The notes beneath the pieces were generated by a model that saw only the letters and a program-made list of their open reading frames with translations, did not search any database and was not told the DNA's origin. Both the position numbers and the translations under genes were made by a program. From DAITPV01 sp050692555 (GTDB taxonomy: Bacteria > Actinomycetota > UBA4738 > CALAEC01), in contig JBOGVS010000014.1 in the NCBI GenBank assembly GCA_050692555.1, positions 5,053 through 69,052 on the forward strand: DNA of 64,000 bases, written 5' to 3'. This document shows, piece by piece, positions 17,029-24,763 of this stretch (position 1 is the first letter of the stretch; every line of letters starts with the position of its first letter).

Positions 17029-17825
17029 AGGGTGCCGCGGAGCTCCCACAGCTCGGGGAAGAACCGCTTCTCGAGCGTGGTCCGGAGGTACGGCGCCCCA
17101 CTGGATCCTCCGGTCCCCCGCTTGCTCCCGATCTGCCGCTCCACCATGAGGATGTGCCGGTACCGCCACAGGGCGAACAGCTCGTCGAGGACCAGGAGGT
17201 CCTCGGCCAGGTACCACAGGTCGGCATAGGCCTCCCGGCCCCGGGCCATCTGCTGCAGGCTTGATTGCCGGGCCTCCGCGTCACCGGCCGGCATCGGCAG
17301 GCCGTTCGCTTCCAGCAGATCGCAGAAGGCCTCCCACAGCGTGGGCTCGTCCATCCGGCGGGCCAGCCGTTCCCGTTCTCCCTCGGTTTCCGCGTGCCGG
17401 GCGAACCCGGGCTCCTTCAGACCTCCCAGGAACTCGATCTCCCGGAACTGCACCGATTGGAAACCGCTGGCCGGCTCCAGGTTCGAGCGGAACTCCAGGA
17501 AGTCCTGCGGGGACATGGTCTCCAGGACCTCGATCTGCTCGATCAGCAGCCGCTCGATGGAATGGACTCGAGTCAGCAGGTGCCGGGCCGTGGGGACGTC
17601 TCGCTTGAACATCAGGTCGCGGACCGCCTCCAGCTCGACGATCACTTCCTTGAACCACAGCTCGAAGGCCTGGTGGACCGTGATGAACAGGTGCTCATCG
17701 TGGGCGGGGGGTTCGGACTTGGGGGTCTGGAGGTCCAGGAGCTCTCGGAGCCGCAGGTAGCCGTCGTACGAGAGGTGGCGCTCCTCGTCGGAGACCTGCC
17801 CCATCCTCCTGGTCCGGCGCGCCAT
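17025..17825 (-). CDS. kynA: Tryptophan 2,3-dioxygenase
   Basis: About 266 residues, heme enzyme that opens the indole ring of tryptophan to N-formylkynurenine; first step of the kynurenine route. Family features: LSYDGYLRLRELLDLQ, DEHLFITVHQAFELWFKEVIVEL (distal His and substrate Arg/Phe region), RSNLEPASGFQSVQFREIE, and RHILMVERQIGSKRGTGGSSGAPYLRTTL with the proximal His and the flexible GTGGSSG loop. ATG 17825 is chosen because a TACGAT box lies 8 bases upstream; the GTG at 17831 would add two residues. It overlaps kynU by ATGA, making one operon. Confidence 0.96.
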   Translation of the reverse strand: MARRTRRMGQVSDEERHLSYDGYLRLRELLDLQTPKSEPPAHDEHLFITVHQAFELWFKEVIVELEAVRDLMFKRDVPTARHLLTRVHSIERLLIEQIEVLETMSPQDFLEFRSNLEPASGFQSVQFREIEFLGGLKEPGFARHAETEGERERLARRMDEPTLWEAFCDLLEANGLPMPAGDAEARQSSLQQMARGREAYADLWYLAEDLLVLDELFALWRYRHILMVERQIGSKRGTGGSSGAPYLRTTLEKRFFPELWELRGTL

Positions 17826-17833
17826 CGCCACCG

Positions 17834-17839
17834 ATCGTA
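17834..17839 (-). promoter_or_regulatory. -10 box of kynA-kynU, leaderless arrangement
   Basis: TACGAT on the minus strand, 8 bases before the ATG of kynA, with no Shine-Dalgarno sequence between. It lies in the 28-base gap after the thioesterase gene, so kynAU may have its own start as well as read-through. Confidence 0.4.
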
Positions 17840-17853
17840 CCGCGCCGGTGGGC

Positions 17854-18246
17854 TCAGTCCGGTTCCAGGAGCTTGCGGTGCTCCTCCGGCCACGGGCGGG
17901 CCCGCCCCTCCTCGTCGATGAGGACGGCCACCACCTTCCCCTCCGAGCACAGCTCTCCGCCGCTGGTCACCCGGAACGTGTAGGTGATCGAGGTCCGGCC
18001 CACCTCGGCGACCTCCAGCTCCACCTCGACCTGGTCCCAGAACCGGAGCGGCCGGCGGTAGTCGATCGACACGTGTGCCCGGGGGAGCCATCCGTACACC
18101 TCTCTCACGATCCCCAGCTCGTCGAGCAGCGCCGCCTCGGCCTCCTCCATGAGCCGGAGCGGCGCGGTGTTGTGGTACTTCGTCGAGGCGTCGGTGTCGA
18201 ACCACTGGATGCGGCGGCGGATCCGCACGCCCGGCATGGCCGCCAT
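17854..18246 (-). CDS. Acyl-CoA thioesterase, hotdog fold (4HBT type)
   Basis: About 130 residues. IQWFDTDASTKYHNTAPLRLMEEAE matches the catalytic start of 4-hydroxybenzoyl-CoA thioesterase-like proteins (D-T/D position and the long helix). DYRRPLRFWDQVEVELEVAEVGRTSITYTFRV forms the central sheet. It should hydrolyse an acyl- or aryl-CoA. Given the aromatic CoA genes around it, a role in releasing CoA from a dead-end thioester is likely but unproven. Starts MAAMPGV at 18246 or MPGV at 18237. It is divergent, with only 29 bases, from the LLM/monooxygenase operon. Confidence 0.82.
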   Translation of the reverse strand: MAAMPGVRIRRRIQWFDTDASTKYHNTAPLRLMEEAEAALLDELGIVREVYGWLPRAHVSIDYRRPLRFWDQVEVELEVAEVGRTSITYTFRVTSGGELCSEGKVVAVLIDEEGRARPWPEEHRKLLEPD

Positions 18247-18275
18247 GCTACGCGAGGCGGTAGCGTAGCCACGCG

Positions 18276-19112
18276 ATGCGGGTGGGGATGGGACTGCCGA
18301 ACAGCATCCCGGGCACTCCCGGCGAGCTGCTCTTGGAGTGGGCACGAAAGGCGGACCGGGGCCCGTTCACCAGCGTGGGAGTCATCGACCGGGTGGTGTA
18401 CGACTGCCACGAGCCGATGGCCACCCTGGCCGCCGCCGCGGCGGTGACCGAACGGGTTCGCCTGGTGACCATGTCGGTGGTGGCCCCGCTGCGATCGACG
18501 GCGCTCCTGGCCAAGGAAGCCGCCACGGTGGACGCCCTGTCGGGCGGGCGGCTCTCCCTGGGGCTCGTGGTGGGGGCCCGAACCGAGGACTACGACGCCG
18601 CCGGGGTGGACCACGCCCGACGGGGAGAACGCTTCGAGGAGCAGCTCGCAGAGCTCCGGGACCTGTGGGAGGAGGGCGCCGGCCCCAAGGCCGCACCGGA
18701 GCTGCTGGTGGGGGGGAACAGCGACCGGGCCTTCGGCCGGGTGGCTCGCTACGCGGACGGCTACGTGCACAACGGTGGGCCGCCGCGGGCCTTCGCCCGG
18801 GCCGCAGACAATGCTCGGGCCGCGTGGATCGACGCCGGTCGTCCCGGGACACCCCTGCTGTGGGGTCAGTCGTACTTCGCTCTGGGAGACGACGTTGCCG
18901 AGCGGGGCCGGGGCTACATGCTCGACTACTACGCGTTCACCGGGCCGTTCGCCCAGAAGATCGCCGACGGCCTCCTGACCACCCCCCAGGCTGTGGCCCA
19001 GCAGGTCCGGGGCTACGCGGAAGCCGGGTGCGACGAGCTGGTGCTCCTGCCGGCGGTCTCGGACCCGGAGCAGGCGGACCGCCTGGCCGACGTGGTGGCG
19101 TCGCTGCCGTGA
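18276..19112 (+). CDS. LLM-class (luciferase-like) flavin-dependent oxidoreductase
   Basis: 278 residues, TIM-barrel flavin enzyme using reduced FMN or F420. Seen: RVGMGLPNSIPG at the first strand, TERVRLVTMSVVAPLRSTALLAKEAATVDALSGGRLSLGLVVG (the family's core signature), and a late ADGYVHNGGPP. Substrate unknown. Its stop overlaps the GTG of the anthraniloyl-CoA monooxygenase-like gene by 4 bases (GTGA), so the two are translationally coupled. It may act on the same ring or supply reduced cofactor chemistry that the damaged reductase half no longer provides; that is inference. A TAGCGT box lies 9 bases before the ATG. Confidence 0.87.
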   Translation: MRVGMGLPNSIPGTPGELLLEWARKADRGPFTSVGVIDRVVYDCHEPMATLAAAAAVTERVRLVTMSVVAPLRSTALLAKEAATVDALSGGRLSLGLVVGARTEDYDAAGVDHARRGERFEEQLAELRDLWEEGAGPKAAPELLVGGNSDRAFGRVARYADGYVHNGGPPRAFARAADNARAAWIDAGRPGTPLLWGQSYFALGDDVAERGRGYMLDYYAFTGPFAQKIADGLLTTPQAVAQQVRGYAEAGCDELVLLPAVSDPEQADRLADVVASLP

Positions 19113-21190
19113 AGGTGCTCACGGTCGGCGGCGGACCGGCCGGCCTGTACGCCAGCCTGCTGCTCAAGAAGGCTCGGCCCGACGCGGACGTCACCATCCT
19201 CGAACGAAATCCCGCCGGCGCTACCTACGGCTGGGGCGTGGTGTTCTCGGACCGAACCCTGGCCGAGTTCCGGGAAGCGGACCCGCCGACCTCCGACGCG
19301 ATCACCGAACGCTTCGTCCTGTGGGATGCCATCGACGTCCGGTATCGGGACGAGGTGATCCGCTCGGGCGGCCACGTGTTCGCGGGGATCGCTCGAGTGG
19401 CGTTACTGGGGGTCCTCCAGCGCCGATGCCAGGAGCTGGGGGTCCGGATCCGCTACGTGGAGGAGCTCTTCGACGTCGCCGACCTGGCCGGCCACGACCT
19501 GGTGCTGGCCGCGGACGGCGTGCACAGCTCGATCCGAGACGCTCACGCCAAGGTGTTCCGGCCCCGCCTGGAGACCGGGAGCTCCCGGTTCATCTGGTTC
19601 GGAGCCCGTCTCCCCCTCGACTCGTTCACGTTCATCTTCCGGGAGAACGAGCACGGCCTGTTCCAGGTGCACGCCTACCCGTATGACGGCGAGCACTGCA
19701 CGTTCATCGTGGAGACCGACCAGGCCACCTGGGAGCGGGCCGGGCTCGACCGGGCCGACGAGACCGGGAGCATCGCGTACTGCGAGCGGCTATTCGCCGA
19801 AGACCTTCGTGGCGCCCGTCTCCGGTCGAACCGCTCGACGTGGATCGCCTTCGTCACGGTGCGCAACCGAACGTGGCGCCACGGCAACGTGGCGCTTCTC
19901 GGCGACGCTGCCCACACCGCTCACTTCACGATCGGTTCGGGGACCAAGCTGGCCATGGAGGACGCGATCGCTCTGGCCGGAGCGGTGGAGCGTCACGGAG
20001 ACGACATCGAGAACGCCCTGGCCGACTACGAGCAGGCGCGCAAGCCGGTGGTGGAACGGTTCCAGGACGCCGCCGCGGAGAGCCGGACGTACTTCGAGAA
20101 CACCCGCCGGTACGTCCACCTGGAGCCGATGCCGTTCGCCTTCCACCTCCTGACTCGAAGCGGGCGCATCGACCACTCGACGCTCCGTCTCCGCGACCCC
20201 GCGTACGTCGACCGGGTCGATCGCTGGTTCGCCGGGGCCCCGCTGGCCCCGCCGCCGCTGTTCACCCCTCTTGCGCTGCGGTCGTTGGAGTTGCCCAATC
20301 GATCGGTGGCGGTCGTCCGGCCGAAGCGTCGTCAGGCGGTTCGCGACGCGGCCGTCTCCGGCGCCGGGCTCGTGGTCACCGAGATCGCCGCGGTGTCGGC
20401 CGAGGGGCGCATCACTCCGGAGTCTCCGGGCCTGTCCCGAGACGAGCACGTCGACGGATGGCGAGACCTGGTGGAGGAGATCCACCGGACGGGAGCACGA
20501 GCGGCGATCCCCGTCGGGCACGCCGGCCGCCGAGGATCGACCCGGCCCCGCGACGATGGGCTCGACCGGCCGCTCCGCGAAGGCGGGTGGACGCTCCTGT
20601 CGGCCTCTCCGCTCCCGTACACGGCCCGGGGCCGGGTCCCCCAGGAGATGCTGGAGGCCGACCTGTCGCGAGTGCGGCAGGAGTTCGTTTCCGCAGCGCG
20701 CCGTGCGTCGGCAACCGACGCCGACGCCCTCCTGGTGCACATGGGGCACGGCTACCTGCTGGCCTCGTTCCTGTCCCCGCTCACCAACGAGCGGCCCGAC
20801 CAGTACGGGGGCTCGTTGGAGAACCGGATCACCTATCCGCTCGAGGTGTTCCGGGCGGTCCGCCAGGCCTGGCCGGAAGACCGGCCCGTGGGGGCGGTGG
20901 TCTCCGCGGACGACTGGGCCCCCGGCGGCTGGAGCCCCGACGACGCGGTGGCCCTGGCCGCGGCACTCCGGGCTGCCGGATGCGATCTGGTGATGCCGGT
21001 GACGGGGCAGACTGTCCCGGGCGGGCGCCCGCGGTACGGCCGGGGGTTCCTGGTTCCGTACGCGGACCGGCTCCGCAACGAGGCGCGCATCGCCACGGTC
21101 GCCGGAGGAGGGATCACCACCACCGACCAGGCGCACACGATCCTGGCGGGGGAACGGGCCGATCTGTGCGTTCTGGACCCCAGCCCGTGA
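19109..21190 (+). CDS. Anthraniloyl-CoA monooxygenase / salicylyl-CoA 5-hydroxylase-like bifunctional flavoprotein
   Basis: 693 residues in two parts. Residues 1-385 form a class A FAD monooxygenase: GGGPAGLYASLL dinucleotide site, TYGWGVVFSD, RVALLGVLQRRCQE and GDAAHTAHFTIGSGTKLAMEDA. From about 390 an old-yellow-enzyme-like domain follows (LFTPLALRSLELPNRS, TEIAAVSAEGRITPESPGL, HAGRRGSTRP, GHGYLLASFLSPLTN, QYGGSLENR). Known relatives hydroxylate and reduce 2-aminobenzoyl-CoA, and have about 760-780 residues. Here the second domain lacks the first FMN-binding segment (PMxQYS), the Arg of the VRISATDW motif (AVVSADDW here) and the final strand and helix. The GTG start overlaps the LLM gene. 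Confidence 0.87.
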   Translation: MKVLTVGGGPAGLYASLLLKKARPDADVTILERNPAGATYGWGVVFSDRTLAEFREADPPTSDAITERFVLWDAIDVRYRDEVIRSGGHVFAGIARVALLGVLQRRCQELGVRIRYVEELFDVADLAGHDLVLAADGVHSSIRDAHAKVFRPRLETGSSRFIWFGARLPLDSFTFIFRENEHGLFQVHAYPYDGEHCTFIVETDQATWERAGLDRADETGSIAYCERLFAEDLRGARLRSNRSTWIAFVTVRNRTWRHGNVALLGDAAHTAHFTIGSGTKLAMEDAIALAGAVERHGDDIENALADYEQARKPVVERFQDAAAESRTYFENTRRYVHLEPMPFAFHLLTRSGRIDHSTLRLRDPAYVDRVDRWFAGAPLAPPPLFTPLALRSLELPNRSVAVVRPKRRQAVRDAAVSGAGLVVTEIAAVSAEGRITPESPGLSRDEHVDGWRDLVEEIHRTGARAAIPVGHAGRRGSTRPRDDGLDRPLREGGWTLLSASPLPYTARGRVPQEMLEADLSRVRQEFVSAARRASATDADALLVHMGHGYLLASFLSPLTNERPDQYGGSLENRITYPLEVFRAVRQAWPEDRPVGAVVSADDWAPGGWSPDDAVALAAALRAAGCDLVMPVTGQTVPGGRPRYGRGFLVPYADRLRNEARIATVAGGGITTTDQAHTILAGERADLCVLDPSP

Positions 21191-21245
21191 ATCCTTGCCG
21201 GGCCTCGGCCCGGTGCCTATGCTGACGGCGACAGGGAGGGAGCCG

Positions 21246-21392
21246 ATGGCAGAGCAGAAGCCGGAGCCACCCGAGCCCAGCGGCGGGTATCGCAGCAAAT
21301 GGATGCGGTACCTGCTGATCTACCTGGTGGTTGCCGCCGTGGTCTACGCGCTGATCTACTTCATCTTCCTTGCCGACGGGTACGGGAGTTAG
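21246..21392 (+). CDS. Small single-helix membrane protein, 48 aa
   Basis: Starts MAEQKPEPPEP at an ATG preceded by GGGAGG. A proline-rich 15-residue head is followed by one membrane helix (YLLIYLVVAAVVYALIYFIF), then a short ADGYGS tail. No family recognised. It sits between the monooxygenase and the Rieske oxygenase on the same strand, and could be a membrane tether or an unrelated small gene. Confidence 0.6.
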   Translation: MAEQKPEPPEPSGGYRSKWMRYLLIYLVVAAVVYALIYFIFLADGYGS

Positions 21393-21402
21393 TCACCGGT
21401 AG

Positions 21403-21408
21403 TACCCT
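21403..21408 (+). promoter_or_regulatory. -10 box placing a leaderless CTG start for the Rieske gene
   Basis: TACCCT is followed by exactly six bases and an in-frame CTG (21415). The same TAnnnT-N6-start spacing is seen before ATG/GTG starts of at least seven other genes in the window. No ATG, GTG or TTG exists in frame between here and 21544. Confidence 0.45.
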
Positions 21409-21414
21409 CGAAGC

Positions 21415-22647
21415 CTGACCTCGCCACCGGACCAGCCGAGCGCGGGGAGCCTTCCCCTGGAGCGCGAGCGACTCGAGCGATCCGCTGCTCCGTTCCTCGA
21501 GAGCCGGACCCTTCCGGCGGCAGCGTTCACCTCCCCGGACGTCTTGGAGTGGGAGCTGGTGCATTTCTTTCAGGGGTCCTGGGTGTGCGCGGGCCGAGTG
21601 GACGACCTCAAGGAGCCCGGCGACCAGCGGGCCCTGCGGATCGGTTCGGAGGCGGTGCTCCTGGCTCGGGGAACGGACGGCTCACTCCGAGGGTTCTTCA
21701 ACACCTGCCGCCACCGGGGCCACGAGCTCCTCCCGTGCGGAGAGCCGCCCGTGAACCGCCGCACGATCAGGTGTCCCTACCACTCGTGGACCTACGGCCT
21801 GGACGGCACCTACCGGACGGCCCCGGGCTTCGGCGACCGCCCCGGGTTCGATCGGGACGATCCCGGCAACGCGCTGGTGGAGGCCACGATCGCGGAATGG
21901 AACGGCTGGGTATTCGTCAACTGCTCCGGCGACGGGCCCCCGTTCGAGGAGCACGTCGGGAACCTCGACGAGGCCCTCCGGCCCTACGAGCTCCACCGGC
22001 AGTGGGTCGGCGCCACGAGAACGTACGAGGTGGACGCGAACTGGAAGGTGATCGGGGAGAACTACCACGAGTGCGAGCACTGCCTGAACATCCACCCCGA
22101 GCTGTGCCGGGTCACGCCCCCCGACAGCGGGGTCCAGTTCGAACCGACCGGACTGGCGGTCGGCGGGTGGATGGACCTCATGGACCACGCGGAAACCATG
22201 TCGCTCACCGGCAAGAGCTTCGGTGTTCCGATCCGGGGCCTGGACGCGGAGCTGCGCCGCCGGGTCCTGTACCTGGGCCTCCTCCCCGACCTGCTGATCA
22301 GCGCGCACCCCGACTACGTCCTGACCCACCGGCTGGAGCCCCTGTCCCCCGGCCGGACCCGGGTGGAATGCACCTGGCTGTTCCCCCCCGAGGCCCGGGA
22401 GCGCGAAGACTTCGACCCGGGGTACGCCGTGGAGTTCTGGGACCTTACCAACCGACAGGACTGGGCGGCGTGCGAGGGAGTTCAACGAGGCGCTGCCGGC
22501 CGGGGCTACCGGCAGGGCCCCCTGGCGGAGTCGGAGCTCGGCGTGTACCAGTTCATGGCCACCGTGGCCGGTAGCTACCTCCGGGGCCGGCTCAGCGGAC
22601 CGGTGCCACCGGTGCCCAGGGTGGAGCCGGCTCGCCTGGACTCCTGA
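21415..22647 (+). CDS. Rieske aromatic-ring-hydroxylating oxygenase, large subunit type
   Basis: 410 residues from a proposed CTG start, 367 from TTG 21544. Rieske [2Fe-2S] ligands are complete: CRHRGHEL and, 18 residues on, CPYHSW. The catalytic domain has the mononuclear-iron pattern GENYHECEHCLNIHPEL (Asn, two His). The upstream in-frame codons encode ESRTLPAAAFTSPDVLEWE, which matches the usual L-P-x-x-x-Y-T/S-D-P-E-x-F opening of these proteins, so TTG 21544 truncates the family domain. Substrate unknown; no beta subunit, ferredoxin or reductase is nearby, as for one-component-oxygenase carnitine/choline-like or demethylase types. Confidence 0.85.
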   Translation: MTSPPDQPSAGSLPLERERLERSAAPFLESRTLPAAAFTSPDVLEWELVHFFQGSWVCAGRVDDLKEPGDQRALRIGSEAVLLARGTDGSLRGFFNTCRHRGHELLPCGEPPVNRRTIRCPYHSWTYGLDGTYRTAPGFGDRPGFDRDDPGNALVEATIAEWNGWVFVNCSGDGPPFEEHVGNLDEALRPYELHRQWVGATRTYEVDANWKVIGENYHECEHCLNIHPELCRVTPPDSGVQFEPTGLAVGGWMDLMDHAETMSLTGKSFGVPIRGLDAELRRRVLYLGLLPDLLISAHPDYVLTHRLEPLSPGRTRVECTWLFPPEAREREDFDPGYAVEFWDLTNRQDWAACEGVQRGAAGRGYRQGPLAESELGVYQFMATVAGSYLRGRLSGPVPPVPRVEPARLDS

Positions 22648-22657
22648 TCGGCCTGGT

Positions 22658-23113
22658 CTAGGCGCCCGGCCTGAACACCATCAACCCCACGATGACCAGC
22701 AGCAACAGCAGGTCCAGGCGGGCCACCAGGTTGAACTGCCGAGCGAGGCGATCGGCCTCCTCGGTGTTCCCCGCCTCCAGCGCTCGCCCGCTGCGTGCGC
22801 TGGCGGGGGCGAAGTAGACGCCGCCGACGACGGCAGAGATGCCGAACCCCACCAGACCCAGCCACACCCACGTCTGCGAGAGCTCGATCGCATCGCTGTC
22901 GAGCACCATCCAGATCCCGCTGGCCAGCACCAGGGCGGCGGAGATCCCGATGACGGGACCGACGATGCCGGCCTCTCTCGCGAAGCGGGCTCGGAACTGC
23001 GCGTCTCCGGTGCGCTCGATGCGCCTGCTGATGAACCCCAGCATGATCGTGCCGCCGACCCACACCGAGACCGCCACGATGTGCACGAACAGCAGCCCCT
23101 CGTAGAGCGTCAT
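22658..23113 (-). CDS. Four-helix integral membrane protein (DUF2269/CopD-like)
   Basis: 151 residues with four predicted membrane helices: YEGLLFVHIVAVSVWVGGTI, GIVGPVIGISAALVLASGIW, WVWLGLVGFGISAVVGGVYF and LDLLLLLVIVGLMVF. The paired histidine/tryptophan start (LLFVHIVAVSVWVGG) is typical of DUF2269/CopD-like proteins, which may carry heme or copper. Function unknown. It lies 18 bases after the 64-residue gene and is probably the last gene of the CoA-ligase transcript. Confidence 0.72.
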   Translation of the reverse strand: MTLYEGLLFVHIVAVSVWVGGTIMLGFISRRIERTGDAQFRARFAREAGIVGPVIGISAALVLASGIWMVLDSDAIELSQTWVWLGLVGFGISAVVGGVYFAPASARSGRALEAGNTEEADRLARQFNLVARLDLLLLLVIVGLMVFRPGA

Positions 23114-23131
23114 GCTCTCCCTCCCTCCGAT

Positions 23132-23326
23132 TCAGGCGCCCAGATCGTAGACGTGGCCGGGGTCCTGGTCGAGCCCATTCATCACCTGCCACAACGACGA
23201 CAGGGCCTTGAGCGCATTGCGCTCCTCGAACGGCGCCAGGTCGTCCCGCCGGTACTCCAGCACCTCGGCCAGGATCCGGTAGCACTCCACCAGCTTCTGT
23301 TCGGCGTGGTTCAGCTCGGCGGTCAT
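23132..23326 (-). CDS. Small protein coupled to CoA ligase, 64 aa
   Basis: MTAELNHAEQKLVECYRIL to HVYDLGA; soluble, acidic, helical. The ATG overlaps the ligase stop as ATGA, the pattern of translational coupling, so it is almost certainly expressed. No family recognised. It contains one cysteine (LVECYRIL) and a length that could fit an adaptor or regulator of the ligase or of the following membrane protein. Confidence 0.65.
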   Translation of the reverse strand: MTAELNHAEQKLVECYRILAEVLEYRRDDLAPFEERNALKALSSLWQVMNGLDQDPGHVYDLGA

Positions 23327-24681
23327 GGCTGCCTCCGCTCGCCCTCGGTCCCGATCACGATCCGTTCGTCCAGCACCCGCTTGGCCTTGAGCTCGAACCG
23401 CGGGAGCGTACCCGCATCCACCTGCTTGACGCCGAACCGAAGGCTCTCGTGGGCGTCGGCGAGCTCCTTCTGGAGCCTTGAGAGAACCCGGTCGGCGTCG
23501 GCCTTCTGGCCCGGGATCTCCACCAGGATCTCGATCTCGTCCCTGATGCCCTCCGCCGTGTACAGGTGGATCTGGAACTCGTCGATCTCCTCGTGCTCCC
23601 GGATCAGTGCCTCCACCGCACGCGGGTACACGTTGGTGCCCCGGACCAGCCTCATGTCGTCGACCCGGCCGCGGATCCCGCCCTCGTAGATGTCGAACGT
23701 GCGGCCGCATGAGCACTTCGAGCCGGGGACCCGGATCACGAAGTCCCGGGTCCGGTACCGGATCACCGGGATGAAGCCGCGACCGAACGACGTCACCACC
23801 CGCTCCCCCATCTCCCCGTAGGGCACGGGCTCGTCGCTTTCCGGGTCGACGACCTCCTCGATGTAGTGGTCCTCGATGACGTGGGTCCCCCCGGGCTGGT
23901 GCTCGCACTCGAACACCATGATCGTGCCGAGCTCGGTCATCCCCGCGGTGTCCCCGGCCTTGGCCCCCCACTGCTCCTCGATCAGCTTCTTCGTGGCGGG
24001 GATCGACCCGGCCGGCTCACCCGACAGGATCAACCGCCGGACCGCGCTGCCGGCCAGATCGATGCCCAGGCCCTTGGCCTCCTGGGCCATGCGCAGCGCG
24101 TAGGTGGGCGTGGAGGCCACCACCGTCGCTCCCATGTCCACGATCTGCTTCACGCGTTGTTCGGTCTGCAGGGCTCCGCCCGGCAGCACCAGGCAGCCGA
24201 GCTTCTCTCCCGCGTAGTGCAGCCCCCAGAACCCGATGAACGTGGAGTACCCGAACGCCACGAACAGCGTGTCGGCGGGCCGGACGCCGAAGCCCCACAG
24301 CCCGTAGCACCACATCTCGGCGATCCATTCCCAGTCCTTCATCGAGTCCAGGACCCGGATCGGTGTCTTCCCGGTGGTGCCGGAGGTCATGTGGTACCGG
24401 ATGGCTCGGTCGGGCGCCTCGGCCAGGACCGTCCCGTACGGTGGACTCTCCTCCTGGCCCCGCATCCACTCGTCCCGGGTCATGAACGGGATCCGCCGGA
24501 GGTCGTCCAGCGAGCGGACCGAGTCCAAGGTCACTCCCGCGTCGCGGAGCCGTTTGGCGTGCCAGGGAACCTTGGCGTCCGCCCACTCCAGCAGGTTGCG
24601 AAGCTTGCGGAGCTGGAGGGCCTCGAGGTCTTCCCGAGGCAGGGTCTCGTGGCGCGGGTTCCAGTACGGCGAGTCCGTCAT
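23323..24681 (-). CDS. PaaK-type aryl-CoA ligase, probable anthranilate-CoA ligase
   Basis: 452 residues, adenylate-forming enzyme of the phenylacetate-CoA ligase group. Seen: MTSGTTGKTPIRV (P loop), GFGYSTF.GFWGLHYAGEKLG, GMTELGT, RYRTRDFVI..PGSKCSCGRTF (zinc-like cysteines typical of PaaK), GRVDDMRLVRGTNVYPRAVE hinge, and a late lysine in RFELKAKRV. It should join an aromatic acid to CoA with ATP. In this neighbourhood anthranilate from kynureninase is the best candidate substrate; phenylacetate itself is less likely since no paa oxygenase genes are seen. Start by GAGGAGG before the ATG. Confidence 0.87.
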   Translation of the reverse strand: MTDSPYWNPRHETLPREDLEALQLRKLRNLLEWADAKVPWHAKRLRDAGVTLDSVRSLDDLRRIPFMTRDEWMRGQEESPPYGTVLAEAPDRAIRYHMTSGTTGKTPIRVLDSMKDWEWIAEMWCYGLWGFGVRPADTLFVAFGYSTFIGFWGLHYAGEKLGCLVLPGGALQTEQRVKQIVDMGATVVASTPTYALRMAQEAKGLGIDLAGSAVRRLILSGEPAGSIPATKKLIEEQWGAKAGDTAGMTELGTIMVFECEHQPGGTHVIEDHYIEEVVDPESDEPVPYGEMGERVVTSFGRGFIPVIRYRTRDFVIRVPGSKCSCGRTFDIYEGGIRGRVDDMRLVRGTNVYPRAVEALIREHEEIDEFQIHLYTAEGIRDEIEILVEIPGQKADADRVLSRLQKELADAHESLRFGVKQVDAGTLPRFELKAKRVLDERIVIGTEGERRQP

Positions 24682-24710
24682 CGTCGACCTCCTCGAACCG
24701 GCGTGCGGTC

Positions 24711-24716
24711 ATCGTA
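24711..24716 (-). promoter_or_regulatory. -10 box of CoA-ligase operon
   Basis: TACGAT on the minus strand, about 29 bases before the ligase ATG, leaving a short leader with GAGGAGG. It faces the divergent acyl-CoA dehydrogenase promoter 35 bases away, so both could be controlled from one site. Confidence 0.4.
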
Positions 24717-24751
24717 CTCCGGGCTCCGAGCAGCTCGAAACCGGGGCCTGC

Positions 24752-24757
24752 TATGGT
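24752..24757 (+). promoter_or_regulatory. -10 box of acyl-CoA dehydrogenase gene, leaderless
   Basis: TATGGT, exactly six bases, then GTG at 24764. There is no Shine-Dalgarno sequence. Confidence 0.5.
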
Positions 24758-24763
24758 CCGCGC

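Noticed and set aside
18338..19108. Extension of the anthraniloyl-CoA monooxygenase-like frame to 950 codons
   Set aside because: The extension overlaps the LLM gene in another frame and is arginine/glycine-rich noise. The FAD motif starts right after GTG 19109.
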